A DNA stretch of 64,000 nt from Clostridium paraputrificum (lineage in GTDB: Bacteria > Bacillota > Clostridia > Clostridiales > Clostridiaceae). Both the position numbers and the translations under genes were made by a program. Location: contig NZ_UAWH01000014.1 in assembly GCF_900447045.1 (NCBI RefSeq), positions 62,001 to 126,000 of the forward strand, in the 5' to 3' direction. The notes under the pieces were generated by a model that worked only from the letters and a program-made list of their open reading frames with translations, made no database searches and had not been told where the DNA came from. Shown here piece after piece: positions 63,967 to 64,000 of this stretch (within the stretch, counting starts at the first letter, position 1; each line of letters begins with the position of its first letter).

Positions 63967-63984
63967 TTGTTATATTATTAACAA
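63967..63984 (+). promoter_or_regulatory. Rex operator
   Basis: TTGTTATATTATTAACAA matches 13 of the 14 defined positions of TTGTTAANNNNTTAACAA. It lies 135 bp after rex and in front of whatever follows the window. Rex bound here would block transcription at low NADH/NAD+. The downstream gene is not visible. Confidence 0.85.
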
Positions 63985-64000
63985 AAAAGATAATAAAAAA

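Overview
The window is about 70% A+T, uses AGA/TTA/ATA-rich codons, and carries spore genes (a CotF-like coat protein, CwlD-like and SleB-like wall hydrolases), phosphotransbutyrylase/butyrate kinase and Rex. This points to a butyrate-forming, spore-forming anaerobe of Clostridium sensu stricto. It looks like chromosomal core DNA. I see no insertion sequence, prophage, CRISPR array, tRNA or rRNA gene.

Layout. 1-2.9 kb: the end of the large ribosomal-protein locus (ecfA2 tail, ecfT, truA, then rplM-rpsI behind an L13-type leader). 2.9-8.4 kb: Na/Pi cotransporter, CwlD-like amidase, two-subunit class I fumarase, YitT family protein. 8.5-14.8 kb: a two-component system preceded by an unlisted 54-codon membrane peptide, then nrdAB with two NrdR-type boxes. 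15-20.4 kb: ptsI, a split chromate transporter, a TPR membrane protein, isoaspartyl dipeptidase. 20.4-22 kb (minus strand): SleB-like hydrolase and a coiled-coil membrane protein. 22.2-31 kb: cdaA-cdaR, a COG2509 flavoprotein, ptb-buk, AIM24, a YerC/TrpR-like regulator, glmM. 31-41 kb: a branched-chain amino-acid operon, ilvH-cimA-leuC-leuD-leuB-ilvD-ilvB-ilvC, behind a T-box leader with an ATC (Ile) specifier. 41.2-46 kb: a MarR regulator with twin operators and a heterodimeric ABC exporter. 46-50 kb: GIY-YIG protein, spore coat protein, and glmS behind a glmS ribozyme, with a small gene downstream. 50-55.3 kb: PHP phosphoesterase and a BceRSAB-type peptide-resistance module. 55.4-63 kb: a metal-export neighbourhood, with a P-type ATPase and mntP each behind a yybP-ykoY-type (Mn2+) riboswitch, and manC and cadC-cadA between them. 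63.2 kb to the end: rex, then a near-perfect Rex operator in front of whatever lies beyond the window.

How the parts connect. Many genes here are controlled by cis-acting RNA (L13 leader, T-box, glmS ribozyme, two Mn2+ riboswitches) or by clear operators (NrdR, MarR, CadC, Rex). CdaA/CdaR, GlmM and GlmS link c-di-AMP and cell-wall precursor supply. Rex appears able to reach both the ptb promoter and the operon past the right edge, which fits redox control of butyrate formation. The BCAA operon has citramalate synthase but no leuA or ilvA, so as built it makes 2-oxobutyrate from pyruvate for isoleucine. I did not find a clearly new multi-gene system. The most useful leads are the probable Mn2+ (rather than Ca2+) role of the 882-residue ATPase, the unusual T-box antiterminator, the candidate Rex site at ptb, the KARI cofactor loop, and three very small genes.
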